In this document: positions 1 to 9,464 of the stretch, one piece after another
How positions within the stretch are numbered: position 1 is the first letter of the stretch
How the letters are laid out: each line of letters opens with the position of its first letter
DNA from: Candidatus Hydrogenedentes bacterium ADurb.Bin170
GTDB lineage: Bacteria > Hydrogenedentota > Hydrogenedentia > Hydrogenedentales > CAITNO01
Direction of reading: 5' to 3'
NCBI GenBank assembly: GCA_002070275.1
Contig: MWCY01000005.1
Coordinates: 1-64,000, forward strand
Length of the DNA: 64,000 bases
Program-made: the position numbers and the translations under genes
The notes under the pieces: model-generated
Databases searched by the model: none
The model's input: only the letters and a program-made list of their open reading frames with translations
Told to the model about the DNA's origin: nothing

Positions 1-90
1 GCAGGGATGACAGTGTTAGGAATATGCGATGAGATAGAGAGACATACAATAACCCGGCATTCGGTTAAGCACTTCCGTCTTATACCCCTG

Positions 91-115
91 GGAACGCCAA
101 TCTCCGCATTGGCAC
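91..115. repeat. REP-like palindromic element
   Basis: The arms GCCAAT (96-101) and ATTGGC (108-113) form a perfect inverted repeat around a six-base loop, preceded by GGAAC and followed by AC. From memory, similar GGAACGCCAATCTCC-type palindromes are dispersed in some deltaproteobacterial and planctomycete-like genomes. I see only this one copy in the window, so calling it a repeat family is inference. Confidence 0.4.
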
Positions 116-277
116 ACAAGCGGGTCATGATGTAGACAGTCACTCGGATCCGCCGCGGAAATATATCCTACGGCATATCACCTCCGTTATTTGACCCAGC
201 CGTCTGGTATTTATTCGTATTTATTTCCACCGTCACTGAAATTACTGGTAAGATTTTAGATGGCTTGATTCGCGCTC

Positions 278-307
278 TTGCAGGGTGGAAAACCCTTTTG
301 TCATAAT
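278..307 (+). promoter_or_regulatory. Candidate sigma70 promoter of the GH106-like gene
   Basis: TTGCAG (278-283) is followed after 18 bp by CATAAT (302-307), about 70 bases before the start at 379. A small inverted repeat, GGGT at 283-286 with ACCC at 292-295, lies in the spacer and could be an operator. The match is moderate. Confidence 0.35.
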
Positions 308-378
308 GACTCGGAATCGGTTCTTACTATTACATCCTCCATCTGCACTGCCTTTTCCCCGAGAGAGAAAGATCACTT

Positions 379-3300
379 ATGAAATTCCCACGCTGCCTGC
401 TTGTCTCCAGCCTTTTCACCCTTTGTGCCGCCTTTTTGGCGATGCCGACCCACGCCGATTACAGAGCAGGGCAATGCTACGATACCGCCTGGGACGCCTT
501 TCAGAATCCGGACAACAGCTTCAGGGGGAAGCCGTTCTGGTCCTGGAACGGGAAACTCCGCAAAGAGGAATTGCTGCGGCAGATAGAAGTGCTGGAGGAA
601 ATGGGCTTCGGCGGTTTTTTCATGCACTCACGTACCGGTCTTGCCACGGAATATCTGGGCGAAGAATGGTTTGATCTGATTAATGTTTGCGCCGATGAAG
701 CGGAAAAGAGAAATCTGGAAGCCTGGCTCTACGATGAAGATCGCTGGCCCAGCGGCTCGGCAGGGGGTAAAGCCACTGAAGATCCCCGGTATCAGATGAA
801 ATATCTTCTCATGGAAATAATGGACGCCGCCGAATTCAAATGGGAAGAGCGTTTTATCGCCGCTTTTTCATGCACTCTGGAAGGGATTAATTACAGTGCG
901 CTGAAGCGTCTGGATAAAGAGTCTTCTGCTCCCGGAGAGGGGAGAACAGTGCTTGCCTTTTCTGTCAAACCGATGGACAGCAGTTCCTTCTACAATGGGA
1001 ACACCTATCTGGATACGATGAACGCCGAGGCAACACAGCATTTCATTGAAATCACGCACGATGCCTATAAAAAGCACTGCGGTGACCGCATTGGCACTTC
1101 CATTAAAGGCATTTTCACGGATGAACCGCATCGTGGCATGGTGATGTGTCACAAAGTGGATCAGGGCGGCCTGAGTGCGTCCGAGCGCTGCACGCCCTGG
1201 ACTCCGGCTCTGCCCGCCGCTTTTCAAAAAGAGTACGGCTACGATCTGCTGGATCATTTGCCTACTCTTTTCCTCCGTCCGGAAGGGCAGCGTATTGTCC
1301 GGGTCAAATGGGAATACATGGAACTGATTCAGAAACTATTTCTGGAGAACTTTGCAAAACCCATACAAAAGTGGTGCAGAGAAAACCAGATGATCCTGAC
1401 GGGTCACGCACTTCATGAAGACACGCTGGGCGCTCAGGCGGTACCTTGCGGCTCCATGATGCGTTTTTATGAATATATGGACTACCCTGGAGTAGACGTT
1501 CTGACGGAAGGCAATAAAAATTACTGGATTGTCAAGCAGCTGTCATCCGTTGCCCGGCAGTTGGATAAGAAGTGGCTGCTCTCGGAACTTTACGGGTGTA
1601 CCGGCTGGCAGTTTAACTTTGCTTCTCACAAAGCTGTGGGCGATTGGCAAAGCCTTCTGGGGATCAACCTGCGATGCCACCATTTGTCCTGGTATACCAT
1701 GGAGGGCGAGGCAAAGCGCGATTTTCCTGCCAGTATTTTTTATCAGAGCGCCTGGTACCCCGAATATAAAGAAGTGGAAACATACTTTTCACGCGTGCAG
1801 GCATTCATGTCCCGGGGCGAGCCTGAATGCAATATCCTTGTGCTGAATCCCGTTGAAAGCGCCTGGGCACAGATTTACACAGGCTGGGCAACCTGGCTAT
1901 CTGCCACCGCTCCGGAAGTCGTCGCGCTGGATCAGAAATATCAGCAATTATTGCTATGGTTGCTCTCGGCACAGATGGATTTCGACATAGGAGATGAAGA
2001 TATGCTGGCGCGGCATGGAAAAATTGAAAAAGAAAGCACCCCCCGACTCACGATTGGAAAAGGTAAGTACGGGCTTGTGATTGTTTCGGGAATGGAAACG
2101 ATCCGAGACACTACACTTGCGCTGCTGGAGCAATTTCAGGCAGCGGGGGGATCCATCCTTTTTGCCGACCTGCCACCAGCCTATGTGAATGCTGATGCTT
2201 CGCAGCGCGCCATCGACCTGGCTTCTGCAGCCTTGCGAGCCCCTTTTGAACGGGAACCCATTCTGGAAATCTGCAAAAAGTCGGCAGGGCAAAGCGTCGC
2301 ACTCCACCATGAGTCCGACCCCGATATCTGCACCCGTATTTTCTGCCAAAGCCGCACAGATGAAGATCTCCGATTTATTATGGCGTTGAACACAGACCGG
2401 ACACAGGCGGTTGAGGGCGTGCAAATGTCCGTACCGGGAAAAGGCGTTGTTGAAAAATGGGATGCGATGACAGGCCAACGAACCAGAATCCCAGCCGATT
2501 TCTCCGGAGGAATGCTTCGATTTTCGCTGGACTTTCCAGCAGGAGGAGAAAAGCTCCTCCTTATCAGACCGGATAGAGATCCCGGCGTTCCTCTGGAAAA
2601 GACCTACAAAGAATTGAAACGGACAGCCTTTGAAGGCGCCTGTCCCTATGAGCTGAGTGAACCGAATGTGTGTGTACTGGATCGCGCCTCCTGTAGCATA
2701 GACGGAAAAGCGTTTGGCACCCCCATGGAAATTTTGAAAGTCGACCAGTATGTGCGTGATCATTTCGGTCTGGCACGACGGGGCGGAGAAATGGTGCAGC
2801 CCTGGTTCACCGGGATGAAAGACCGGGTTATTCAAGGCAGGGTCACTTTGCGCTATGACTTTGAGGCAGAGATTATTCCAGAGACCCTTTATCTGGTCCT
2901 GGAACAGCCCGACGTCTTTCAGGTTCTCATTAACGGCACAGAACTTTCTGTGAAAGAAGACGCCGGCTGGTGGGTCGACACCTGTTTGAGAAAAATTACG
3001 CTTCCCGTAAACCTTCTGAAAAAAGGGGAAAATCTAATTGAAGTTACTGTGGATTTTCATGAAGAAATCAATCTCGAAGCCTTATATCTGCTTGGCAACT
3101 TTGGTGTTAAACTGGACAGGATCCGGCGGATTTTAACAGATCTGCCCGACACATTGGCGTTCAGTGATGTTACGGAACAGGGGCTTCCATTCTATTCCGG
3201 TGCCATTGATTATCTGCTTACTCTCGCACAACCTGCTAATGAACCGGTGGGTGACGCCTTTATCAGCCTTCCTTCTTTTGAAGGGGCGTGCGCCAAACTC

Positions 3301-3567
3301 TGCCAGGGAAAAGAAGATGATCTTATTGCCTGGGCGCCCTATGAGGCTCCTCTTGAAACTGAGCAGGGCGGAGACCAGAAAATCAGGCTGCGGGTACTAT
3401 TGACAAGACGCAACACCTTCGGTCCTCTCCATCAGACAACACTGAAAACTGCAGCATACGGTCCCGGAAACTGGGTCACTACAGGAACAGGTTTTACAGA
3501 ACACTACAATCTGTATCCTGCCGGGCTGTTGCAGGCACCTGAACTGATCGTGCGCGAAGCGATATAA
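379..3567 (+). CDS. Exported GH106-like glycoside hydrolase (alpha-L-rhamnosidase family)
   Basis: A 1062-residue protein likely to hydrolyse glycosidic bonds, probably rhamnosides, outside the cytoplasm. Residues 1-26 form a Sec signal peptide with cleavage predicted after THA. The motif PFWSWNGKL at residues 52-60, followed by a segment about bringing the chain to 'GFGGFFMHSR' and 'WLYDEDRWPSG', is characteristic of the GH106 family as I know it. The C-terminal third has beta-rich sequence with an 'LILNGTEL'-like jelly-roll region, usual for these large enzymes. Length fits the family, which commonly runs 900-1200 residues. The downstream exported lactonase-fold gene begins 30 bases after the stop, so the two are probably co-transcribed. 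Substrate specificity is inference; rhamnose-containing plant or algal polysaccharide is the usual target. Confidence 0.8.
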   Translation: MKFPRCLLVSSLFTLCAAFLAMPTHADYRAGQCYDTAWDAFQNPDNSFRGKPFWSWNGKLRKEELLRQIEVLEEMGFGGFFMHSRTGLATEYLGEEWFDLINVCADEAEKRNLEAWLYDEDRWPSGSAGGKATEDPRYQMKYLLMEIMDAAEFKWEERFIAAFSCTLEGINYSALKRLDKESSAPGEGRTVLAFSVKPMDSSSFYNGNTYLDTMNAEATQHFIEITHDAYKKHCGDRIGTSIKGIFTDEPHRGMVMCHKVDQGGLSASERCTPWTPALPAAFQKEYGYDLLDHLPTLFLRPEGQRIVRVKWEYMELIQKLFLENFAKPIQKWCRENQMILTGHALHEDTLGAQAVPCGSMMRFYEYMDYPGVDVLTEGNKNYWIVKQLSSVARQLDKKWLLSELYGCTGWQFNFASHKAVGDWQSLLGINLRCHHLSWYTMEGEAKRDFPASIFYQSAWYPEYKEVETYFSRVQAFMSRGEPECNILVLNPVESAWAQIYTGWATWLSATAPEVVALDQKYQQLLLWLLSAQMDFDIGDEDMLARHGKIEKESTPRLTIGKGKYGLVIVSGMETIRDTTLALLEQFQAAGGSILFADLPPAYVNADASQRAIDLASAALRAPFEREPILEICKKSAGQSVALHHESDPDICTRIFCQSRTDEDLRFIMALNTDRTQAVEGVQMSVPGKGVVEKWDAMTGQRTRIPADFSGGMLRFSLDFPAGGEKLLLIRPDRDPGVPLEKTYKELKRTAFEGACPYELSEPNVCVLDRASCSIDGKAFGTPMEILKVDQYVRDHFGLARRGGEMVQPWFTGMKDRVIQGRVTLRYDFEAEIIPETLYLVLEQPDVFQVLINGTELSVKEDAGWWVDTCLRKITLPVNLLKKGENLIEVTVDFHEEINLEALYLLGNFGVKLDRIRRILTDLPDTLAFSDVTEQGLPFYSGAIDYLLTLAQPANEPVGDAFISLPSFEGACAKLCQGKEDDLIAWAPYEAPLETEQGGDQKIRLRVLLTRRNTFGPLHQTTLKTAAYGPGNWVTTGTGFTEHYNLYPAGLLQAPELIVREAI

Positions 3568-3597
3568 GCAATGGCCTTGCCGGGGAGCAACTGACAG

Positions 3598-4761
3598 ATG
3601 AAACGTACTTCTTTTCCTGTTTTTATGTTTATACTGTGCTTCGGGCTTTTTTTGCCAAATGCACATCCTGAGGAGCAGGAGTGGTCTATCTATATCGGCA
3701 CCTACACACACGGTGAGAGCAGAGGCATCTATCACCTGACGATGAACAGGGAAACCGGAGAGATGGGCCTTCCGTCACTTGCAGCTGAAACAGAGAATCC
3801 CTCCTTTCTGGCATTGCATCCCGACGGAACGGTTCTGTACAGTGTCGGAAATGCCGCTGATGGAGAAAACGGAACAAAAGGGTATATCAATGCCTTTTCC
3901 ATTGACCGCAAAACAGGAAAACTAGACTTCATTAACCGGCAGGAAGTCAGAGGAACAGAGCCTTGCCATGTTGCTGTGTCCCGTGGAGGAAACTATGCAG
4001 TTACCGCCAATTACGGGAATGGCAGTGTGACCTGTTTCCCGCTGGAACCAGACGGAAAAGTGACTGCACTGTGTGATTACAGGATGCACAGCGGATCGGG
4101 CATAAACCCTTCACGCCAGGAAGCGCCCCATGCCCACTCTGTCACTTTCAATGCGCTGGGCAACCGGCTCTATGTCGCCGATCTCGGTATAGACAGAGTG
4201 CTGGTCTATCGTTTTGATGCACAACGTGGTTTAATTGATTCTGAAGAAGAAGCCTCTCTTGCTGTTGATGCCGGATCCGGGCCAAGACACTTTGCTTTCC
4301 ACCCGCAAAAAACGGTGGCATATATCGTTAATGAACTTGCGAACACAGTAACGGTATGTCAATACAATGCTTCCAGCGGAAAACTCAGTTTCCTGCAGAC
4401 AGTCCCTACGTTACCACCTGATTTTAAAGGGGAGAGCACTACTGCGGAGATCAGGGTGCATCCCTCCGGGAGATTTGTGTACGCCTCCAACAGAGGACAC
4501 GACAGCATCGCTGTTTTTTCAGTGGACCCAATCAGCGGAAAACTGGCTCCTTCCGGTTTTGCCTTTACAAAGGGGAAAAACCCGCGCCATTTTTCACTTT
4601 CTCCGGATGGGCGTTTCTGTATTGTGGGGAACGCGCTGAGCGATACCCTTTGCCTATTCACTGTGAATGGTTCCACCGGCGCTCTGGAAGCCACTGAACA
4701 GGAGGTGGCTGTCCCATATCCGGTATGCATTCTCTTCGACGCAAAGGCAAATAAGCAGTGA
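3598..4761 (+). CDS. Exported lactonase-family beta-propeller protein (6-phosphogluconolactonase-like)
   Basis: A 387-residue protein of the YbhE/Pgl seven-bladed propeller family. The opening 'YIGTYTHGESRGIY' and repeated blades ending in phrases such as 'PHAHSV', 'GSGPRHFAFHP' and 'KNPRHFSLSPDGRF' are the family hallmarks. Residues 1-24 form a hydrophobic signal peptide, so the protein should lie outside the cytoplasm. Classical 6-phosphogluconolactonase acts on a cytosolic phosphosugar, so the export argues for another lactone, possibly one made from a released sugar. It sits 30 bases after the GH106-like gene with a GGGGAG ribosome site, suggesting one operon. The fold is secure; the substrate is not. 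Confidence 0.8.
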   Translation: MKRTSFPVFMFILCFGLFLPNAHPEEQEWSIYIGTYTHGESRGIYHLTMNRETGEMGLPSLAAETENPSFLALHPDGTVLYSVGNAADGENGTKGYINAFSIDRKTGKLDFINRQEVRGTEPCHVAVSRGGNYAVTANYGNGSVTCFPLEPDGKVTALCDYRMHSGSGINPSRQEAPHAHSVTFNALGNRLYVADLGIDRVLVYRFDAQRGLIDSEEEASLAVDAGSGPRHFAFHPQKTVAYIVNELANTVTVCQYNASSGKLSFLQTVPTLPPDFKGESTTAEIRVHPSGRFVYASNRGHDSIAVFSVDPISGKLAPSGFAFTKGKNPRHFSLSPDGRFCIVGNALSDTLCLFTVNGSTGALEATEQEVAVPYPVCILFDAKANKQ

Positions 4762-4829
4762 AATTCCCGGGAAAGAGAAAACTGACTTTCAAAGTTGCGC
4801 CTCCATTTCTCCGCTCCCGGAAAAAAATA

Positions 4830-4861
4830 TTGTGCTTCTACCCCTAAAAAGCGCATAATAT
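4830..4861 (+). promoter_or_regulatory. Candidate promoter of typA
   Basis: TTGTGC (4830-4835) with CATAAT (4854-4859) at 18 bp, overlapping an alternative TAATAT at 4856-4861. It lies about 125 bases before the chosen typA start. The upstream gene ends at 4761, so a separate promoter here is reasonable, but the match is modest. Confidence 0.35.
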
Positions 4862-4985
4862 TCACCGTTCCCCCTCAACTTATCGCGAATCCCGGGTGTT
4901 TTCCACCACTTATTCAGGACGCCTCCATCGAAATAGGGCGGGGTTTGCGTTCACAGCCTTTCTCAGGCGCCGGAGTCTTTTATCC

Positions 4986-6881
4986 ATGCATCCCATCAGT
5001 TCTATCAGAAATGTCGCTATAATTGCCCATATCGACCACGGGAAAACTACGCTTATTGACAGCATTTTCCGCGCTGCCCACATGTTTCGTGAAAATGCAC
5101 GGGTTGCACAGCGTTTCATGGACAACAACGAGTTGGAGCGGGAACGAGGCATTACGATCCGTTCAAAGCATTGCACTGTGGAATGGAAAAACTACCTTAT
5201 CAATATCATCGATACGCCCGGACACGCCGACTTTTCCGGAGAAGTAGAGCGTGTGCTTTCCATGGTGGACTCAGTTCTACTTCTTGTGGACGCCAACGAA
5301 GGCCCTATGCCGCAAACAAGATATGTACTGATGCGGGCACTGCGCCTCGGGCTGCGTCCCATCGTGATTATCAATAAAGTCGACCGGCCGAATGCGGAGC
5401 CGCTGCGTGCTCTTGATGCCACCTTTGATCTGTTCCTCACGCTTGGTGCCACAGAAGAACAGTGCGACTTTATTACGCTGTATGGTTCCGGTTTGAATGG
5501 GTGGCTATCCCGGAACCCGGAGGGGTCGCCTGAAGAAGGGATGGAAGCACTTTTTGAGACGATTGTAACCCACGTTCCTCCTCCGAAAGGAAAAGAAGAT
5601 GCCCCCTTCCTGATGCAGGTGAACGCGATCGGATGGAATGAGCACATAGGCCGAACCGGCACCGGAAGAATCCTTCAGGGACGTCTCACTAAAGGTATGG
5701 AGATAACCCGATGGACCACGAAAAGAAAAGAAGTTAAACGTCTGACTCTGGACACCGATACCTTTGAATGGAGTGTAACAGGCAGCAGCCAGGAAAAGGC
5801 TGTGTATCTGTGGGCAACCCAGGGTTTATCCACTGTCTCGATCCATGAAGTCGGCACCGGAGATATTGTGACGCTCGCCGGTCCCAAAGAATTGAATATT
5901 GGCGACACCCTTGCTGCTGTCGAGCTGGAGAATCCTGCACTTCCGCCGCTTGATATCGAAGAGCCGACCGTTTCCATGATGTTTTTAATCAACAGCGGTC
6001 CTTTTTCGGGCAGGGAAGGAAAAGCCGTTACACAGCGCCAGCTCAAAGAGCGTCTGATGCGTGAGATACGTGTCAATGTTTCCCTCAGAGTGGAGGACAC
6101 CGGGCGCATGGATGCCTTGAAAGTCTCCGGCCGCGGCGAACTCCACTTATCCATTCTTATTGAGGAAATGCGAAGAGAAGGCATGGAATTCTGCGTATCT
6201 GCCCCCGAAGTAATCATTCAGACAACAGAAGAAGGCAGCATTCTTGAACCTGTAGAAGAGGTGGTAATAGATGTCATGCGGGAGCATCAGGGGATTGTCA
6301 TAGAAAAAGTATCCGAACGCAAAGGGGAACTGCTATCCATGCAAATCGGCACGGGGGAAATGATCAGGATGGAATTTCGGGTCCCAACCCGCGGGCTCAT
6401 CGGCTACCGGGGAGAATTTCTTACTGACACCCGCGGACTCGGCATCATGGCATCGCGCTTTTCCGGCTATGCACTCTGGTATGGAAATATTCCGGGACGA
6501 AACAGAGGCTCCATGGTCAGTATGGATACAGGGTATGCGACCGGGTACAGCCTTGAAAACCTGCAGCAGCGAGGTACTTTATTCATCTCTCCAATGACAG
6601 AGGTGTATACCGGGATGATTATCGGGGAAAACGCACGGCCCGGCGATCTGCCGTGCAATCCAACCAAACGCAAGCAGTTGACAAATCATCGTTCCGCAAC
6701 AAAGGAACAGACGGTTACCTTTGATGTCCCCCGTACATTAAGTCTGGAGGAAGCATTGGAATGGATCGGCAAAGATGAGCTGGTTGAAATAACCCCTTCG
6801 GCAATCAGACTCCGAAAAACAGTACTCGACTTCGAGGAACGAAAGAAAATTGAACGGCATCTCAGTGCTGTGGAAGGATAG
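4986..6881 (+). CDS. typA: Ribosome-associated translational GTPase TypA/BipA
   Basis: A 631-residue TypA/BipA GTPase that binds the 70S ribosome and supports ribosome assembly and stress adaptation. The G1 loop '[10 protein letters not shown]' sits at about residues 12-21, switch I has '[11 protein letters not shown]', G3 is 'DTPGHADF' and G4 is 'NKVD'. The EF-G-like domains follow, and the family-specific C-terminal part has '[16 protein letters not shown]' and '[12 protein letters not shown]'. The open frame extends upstream to a GTG at 4896. I chose the ATG at 4986 because family members begin a few residues before the '[14 protein letters not shown]' motif, and the upstream extension is arginine-rich and unmatched. 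Single gene, no obvious operon partner. Length is slightly above the usual 600-615. Confidence 0.95.
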   Translation: MHPISSIRNVAIIAHIDHGKTTLIDSIFRAAHMFRENARVAQRFMDNNELERERGITIRSKHCTVEWKNYLINIIDTPGHADFSGEVERVLSMVDSVLLLVDANEGPMPQTRYVLMRALRLGLRPIVIINKVDRPNAEPLRALDATFDLFLTLGATEEQCDFITLYGSGLNGWLSRNPEGSPEEGMEALFETIVTHVPPPKGKEDAPFLMQVNAIGWNEHIGRTGTGRILQGRLTKGMEITRWTTKRKEVKRLTLDTDTFEWSVTGSSQEKAVYLWATQGLSTVSIHEVGTGDIVTLAGPKELNIGDTLAAVELENPALPPLDIEEPTVSMMFLINSGPFSGREGKAVTQRQLKERLMREIRVNVSLRVEDTGRMDALKVSGRGELHLSILIEEMRREGMEFCVSAPEVIIQTTEEGSILEPVEEVVIDVMREHQGIVIEKVSERKGELLSMQIGTGEMIRMEFRVPTRGLIGYRGEFLTDTRGLGIMASRFSGYALWYGNIPGRNRGSMVSMDTGYATGYSLENLQQRGTLFISPMTEVYTGMIIGENARPGDLPCNPTKRKQLTNHRSATKEQTVTFDVPRTLSLEEALEWIGKDELVEITPSAIRLRKTVLDFEERKKIERHLSAVEG

Positions 6882-6940
6882 TCGTAGAAAGCCCTGTCGG
6901 GCGCAGGCACTTTTTATCGACACCATTGGAGAACAGTTTT

Positions 6941-7996
6941 ATGATCAAGTTTTTTTCTGCTCATGCCTCTATGATGATCGCAATGCTTTGCATCCTTGCG
7001 GGAGCGCCGGGAACTGCTGCTGCAAAGGAATGTAACCGGATAACAGGGGAGAGCCTGGTTCTGGTTAAAGAAGAGCCTGCCTCCCTGATATTTAAAAACA
7101 TCCGGCCGGATACTGTAACAGTAAGAAATACTTACCTTCCGGGAAAGGAAAATACCGTCACTTATAAAGAAGGCGTGGACTATCTGCTTGATCCTGAGGC
7201 GGGTACACTGTGCCGCATCGCAGGGTCTTCCATCCCCGATTTTTCGAAAAACATGTTGTACGGGCAGGCGAACTTCAGTCATGCCGACTTTCCGGGCTTT
7301 GGCAATACTGACTTTTTTGTTTATGTAGACTATGAATCAGAAGACAGCTCTTCGCTTTTTATGCCCACGGAGCAGGGGGATCTGTTGCCGCGGACAAAAG
7401 AAAAACTGACGCAGGGGCAGCCGTTAAAACTCATTGCTTTTGGTGACAGTATCACGGCCGGCGGTGATGCCTCTGAGGTAAAACTGCAATTCCCTGAACG
7501 CTATGCAGCCTATCTGAGAGAAAAATATCCCAATGCCGACATCCGTCTGGAGAACGGAGCAACAGGCGGGGACAGCACGGCCGATGGTTTGGTTCGTCTG
7601 GAAGAAAAGGTGCTCAGCCGCACACCTGATCTTGTGCTGGTCGCCTTCGGCATGAATGATCACAATAAAAGAGGGATCAATCCGGAAAACTTTCATGCCA
7701 ACCTGAGCGACATTGTTTCCTCCATACGGGAGAAAACAGGGGCTGATATTATTCTTCTTTCCACCTTCCCGCCCAATCCCTTATGGAGGCACGGATCCCA
7801 CTGTATGGAACAGTATGCCCAGATAACAAAGCAGGTTGCCCGGGAGCAGAACTGCGCCTATGCGGACGTTTACTCCGTCTGGATGAAAGTGCTAGCAAGA
7901 AAAGACTTTTCAAGTCTCCTTGGCAATAATGTAAATCACCCAAGCGATTTCGGACACTGGCTTTATTGCGAAGTTCTAAAAAGCGTTTCTTTTTAA
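6941..7996 (+). CDS. Exported SGNH/GDSL-type esterase
   Basis: A 351-residue secreted hydrolase of the SGNH fold, probably a carbohydrate esterase or lipase. After a signal peptide ending near 'GTAAA' there is a beta-rich N-terminal region of about 130 residues, then the catalytic domain. Block I is 'AFGDSITAGG' with the nucleophile Ser, block II is 'GATGGDST', block III is 'FGMND', and block V is 'PSDFGHW' with the Asp-x-x-His pair. The open frame reaches a TTG at 6926, but GGAG at 6928-6931 is correctly spaced for the ATG at 6941, so I use that start. A strong terminator follows at 8048. The two-part architecture resembles GDSL acetylesterases attached to polysaccharide-degradation systems; the exact substrate is unknown. 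Confidence 0.85.
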   Translation: MIKFFSAHASMMIAMLCILAGAPGTAAAKECNRITGESLVLVKEEPASLIFKNIRPDTVTVRNTYLPGKENTVTYKEGVDYLLDPEAGTLCRIAGSSIPDFSKNMLYGQANFSHADFPGFGNTDFFVYVDYESEDSSSLFMPTEQGDLLPRTKEKLTQGQPLKLIAFGDSITAGGDASEVKLQFPERYAAYLREKYPNADIRLENGATGGDSTADGLVRLEEKVLSRTPDLVLVAFGMNDHNKRGINPENFHANLSDIVSSIREKTGADIILLSTFPPNPLWRHGSHCMEQYAQITKQVAREQNCAYADVYSVWMKVLARKDFSSLLGNNVNHPSDFGHWLYCEVLKSVSF

Positions 7997-8047
7997 ACAC
8001 TTTCCATGTACAGCAACTTGTACTAACGTTGATTATGGTACAATACG

Positions 8048-8079
8048 ACGGCATGCCCTTTTAAAGCATGCCGTTTTTT
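8048..8079 (+). terminator. Rho-independent terminator after the SGNH esterase gene
   Basis: A perfect 9-bp stem, ACGGCATGC at 8048-8056 with GCATGCCGT at 8066-8074, is followed by a run of T to 8079. It lies about 50 bases after the stop at 7996 and just before the ribosome site of the next gene. A TACAAT at 8039-8044 could be a -10 for that next gene. Confidence 0.85.
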
Positions 8080-8096
8080 CTTTGGAAAGAAGCCTG

Positions 8097-8582
8097 ATGA
8101 ATTCATTTCGAAAACGAACCTATACCGGAGTGCAGGAATTTTTTGGAGATCTTTGTTTTCTGCTTGCCCGATTTAAGCAAGTCCGGAAAATAATGAGTGG
8201 CAAAGGCTTGGATTCTGCGTTTCGCGAACGCCTCATGCTTGCTGTTACCCGTGTGAATGACTGCCGCCATTGCATTCGCTTTCATACAAAAGCTGCTCTG
8301 GACGAAGGAATGGCACAGGAAGAAATCAGGCAGTTTCTGGCAGGCGAATATGATCACTGTCCGGAAACACAGATGGAAGCTGTTCTTTTTGCAGAAAGAT
8401 GGGCGCACGCCGGCGGGCAAGCCGAAGCTGAAGATCTGAAAAATCTTATATCTTCTTATGGTGCCGAAACTGCACAAAACATACAAATTGCCCTCCGAAT
8501 CATTCGGGCTGGAAATCTGACAGGAAACAGCATTGATGCTTTGTTATTTAAAATTTCATTGGGACGTTGGGGAAATGGATAG
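8097..8582 (+). CDS. AhpD/carboxymuconolactone decarboxylase-family protein
   Basis: A 161-residue all-helical protein of the AhpD-like alkylhydroperoxidase family. The family signature is visible as 'VNDCRHCIRFHTKAAL', where the C-x-x-C pair and the downstream His form the redox centre, followed by 'GMAQEEI'. Such proteins act as peroxidase or disulfide reductase partners; the actual partner is not nearby. The frame is open to a TTG at 8082, but that codon sits in the purine stretch GGAAAGAAG that serves as ribosome site, so I place the start at the ATG at 8097. A C-terminal extension of about 60 residues contains a further hydrophobic helix pair. It stands alone between the SGNH gene and a membrane-protein gene. 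Confidence 0.75.
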   Translation: MNSFRKRTYTGVQEFFGDLCFLLARFKQVRKIMSGKGLDSAFRERLMLAVTRVNDCRHCIRFHTKAALDEGMAQEEIRQFLAGEYDHCPETQMEAVLFAERWAHAGGQAEAEDLKNLISSYGAETAQNIQIALRIIRAGNLTGNSIDALLFKISLGRWGNG

Positions 8583-8710
8583 CCCTTCCGGACCGACTGC
8601 AAAAAAACGGCACTCTTTTGTCTAGCTCACTGGATATGTGATACAAGTGTAATTGCTGGTCCTGACGGGACAGTAGAGCGAGCAATAAAAAACTGATTGA
8701 TTAAACCACC

Positions 8711-9403
8711 ATGAATGACACAGCTGCTGACAGCACAATCACAGATCCGCCGGCGAAACTGCTGCGCAATATAATTCTGCTCGGGCACTTTTTTTGCCTT
8801 GTTCTGGCAGTTGTCTATGCTCTTACCTGGTTTTTGTATGGCAAACCTTATGATCAGGCCTGGCGAATTATTTTTCTCTCCCTGACTCTGGGGCGTGCTG
8901 CTGCCGTAGGGGCCTGCGCCAAAATGGGCTTTGGTCTTTCCTTCATATTTTATCAGATTGTATTTGTAGACCTAATTTTTATTCTCTATCTGTATCCTTT
9001 GTTCGCCAAAGGATTCAGGCAGATTGTCAGGATACGTTATATTGGCGGCTATCTCCAATCTATCCATGAAGTGGCATTGGGATATAAATCTACAGTTGCG
9101 CCTTATGGTGCCATAGGTCTCACGCTTTTTGTTGCCTGCCCTTTATGGAGCACCGGTCCCCTGATAGGAACACTTGTCGGCTACATTATCGGTCTTCCCG
9201 CCATTATTGTACTGTCCGCTGTGACGCTCGGAAATATCCTCGCAACCGTTTTCTGGATTTGGCTTTATGACTGGCTGGATAACTGGAGCAGCATGCTGTC
9301 GCTTATTCTAGTTATTTTTGTTTTCATTTTATCCACGGCAGGCCTGGTCCTGGCCGGCATCAAAAATTTTAAAAAAGGGCTTTCTGACACAGTTGGTAAA
9401 TAA
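8711..9403 (+). CDS. Polytopic inner-membrane protein of unknown function
   Basis: A 230-residue hydrophobic protein that I do not recognise. Five or six membrane segments can be seen, at roughly residues 20-45, 55-75, 82-102, 132-158, 158-188 and 198-222. A charged loop of about 30 residues, 'KGFRQIVRIRYIGGYLQS', lies between the third and fourth. The pattern 'GPLIGTLVGYIIGLPAIIVLSAVTLGN' in the second half could be a channel or transporter core. It precedes an MFS transporter by 61 bases on the same strand, so a shared transcript is possible. No signal peptide apart from the first membrane helix, no catalytic motif. The ribosome site is poor. Confidence 0.7.
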   Translation: MNDTAADSTITDPPAKLLRNIILLGHFFCLVLAVVYALTWFLYGKPYDQAWRIIFLSLTLGRAAAVGACAKMGFGLSFIFYQIVFVDLIFILYLYPLFAKGFRQIVRIRYIGGYLQSIHEVALGYKSTVAPYGAIGLTLFVACPLWSTGPLIGTLVGYIIGLPAIIVLSAVTLGNILATVFWIWLYDWLDNWSSMLSLILVIFVFILSTAGLVLAGIKNFKKGLSDTVGK

Positions 9404-9464
9404 ACAAGGTTTTATTCTGATACCCCGGCTGATTGCGGGCGTTTAAAAAGGAAGGGAGAAGTAA

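Larger units (their letters stand above)
1..378. other. Intergenic region at left edge
   Basis: No convincing gene lies in this stretch. It holds a palindromic REP-like element near 91-115 and a candidate promoter at 278-307 for the glycoside hydrolase that starts at 379. Short open stretches exist but none has a ribosome site or recognisable protein. The left edge could contain the tail of a gene outside the window, which I cannot confirm. Confidence 0.5.

Noticed and set aside
1954-2835. Minus-strand open frame of 293 codons inside the GH106-like gene
   Set aside because: It is antisense to a well-supported gene; the predicted protein has low-complexity, Cys- and Arg-rich sequence without family features.
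4896-4985. GTG start that would extend TypA by 30 residues
   Set aside because: The extension is arginine-rich and not part of the family; the ATG at 4986 gives the normal start.
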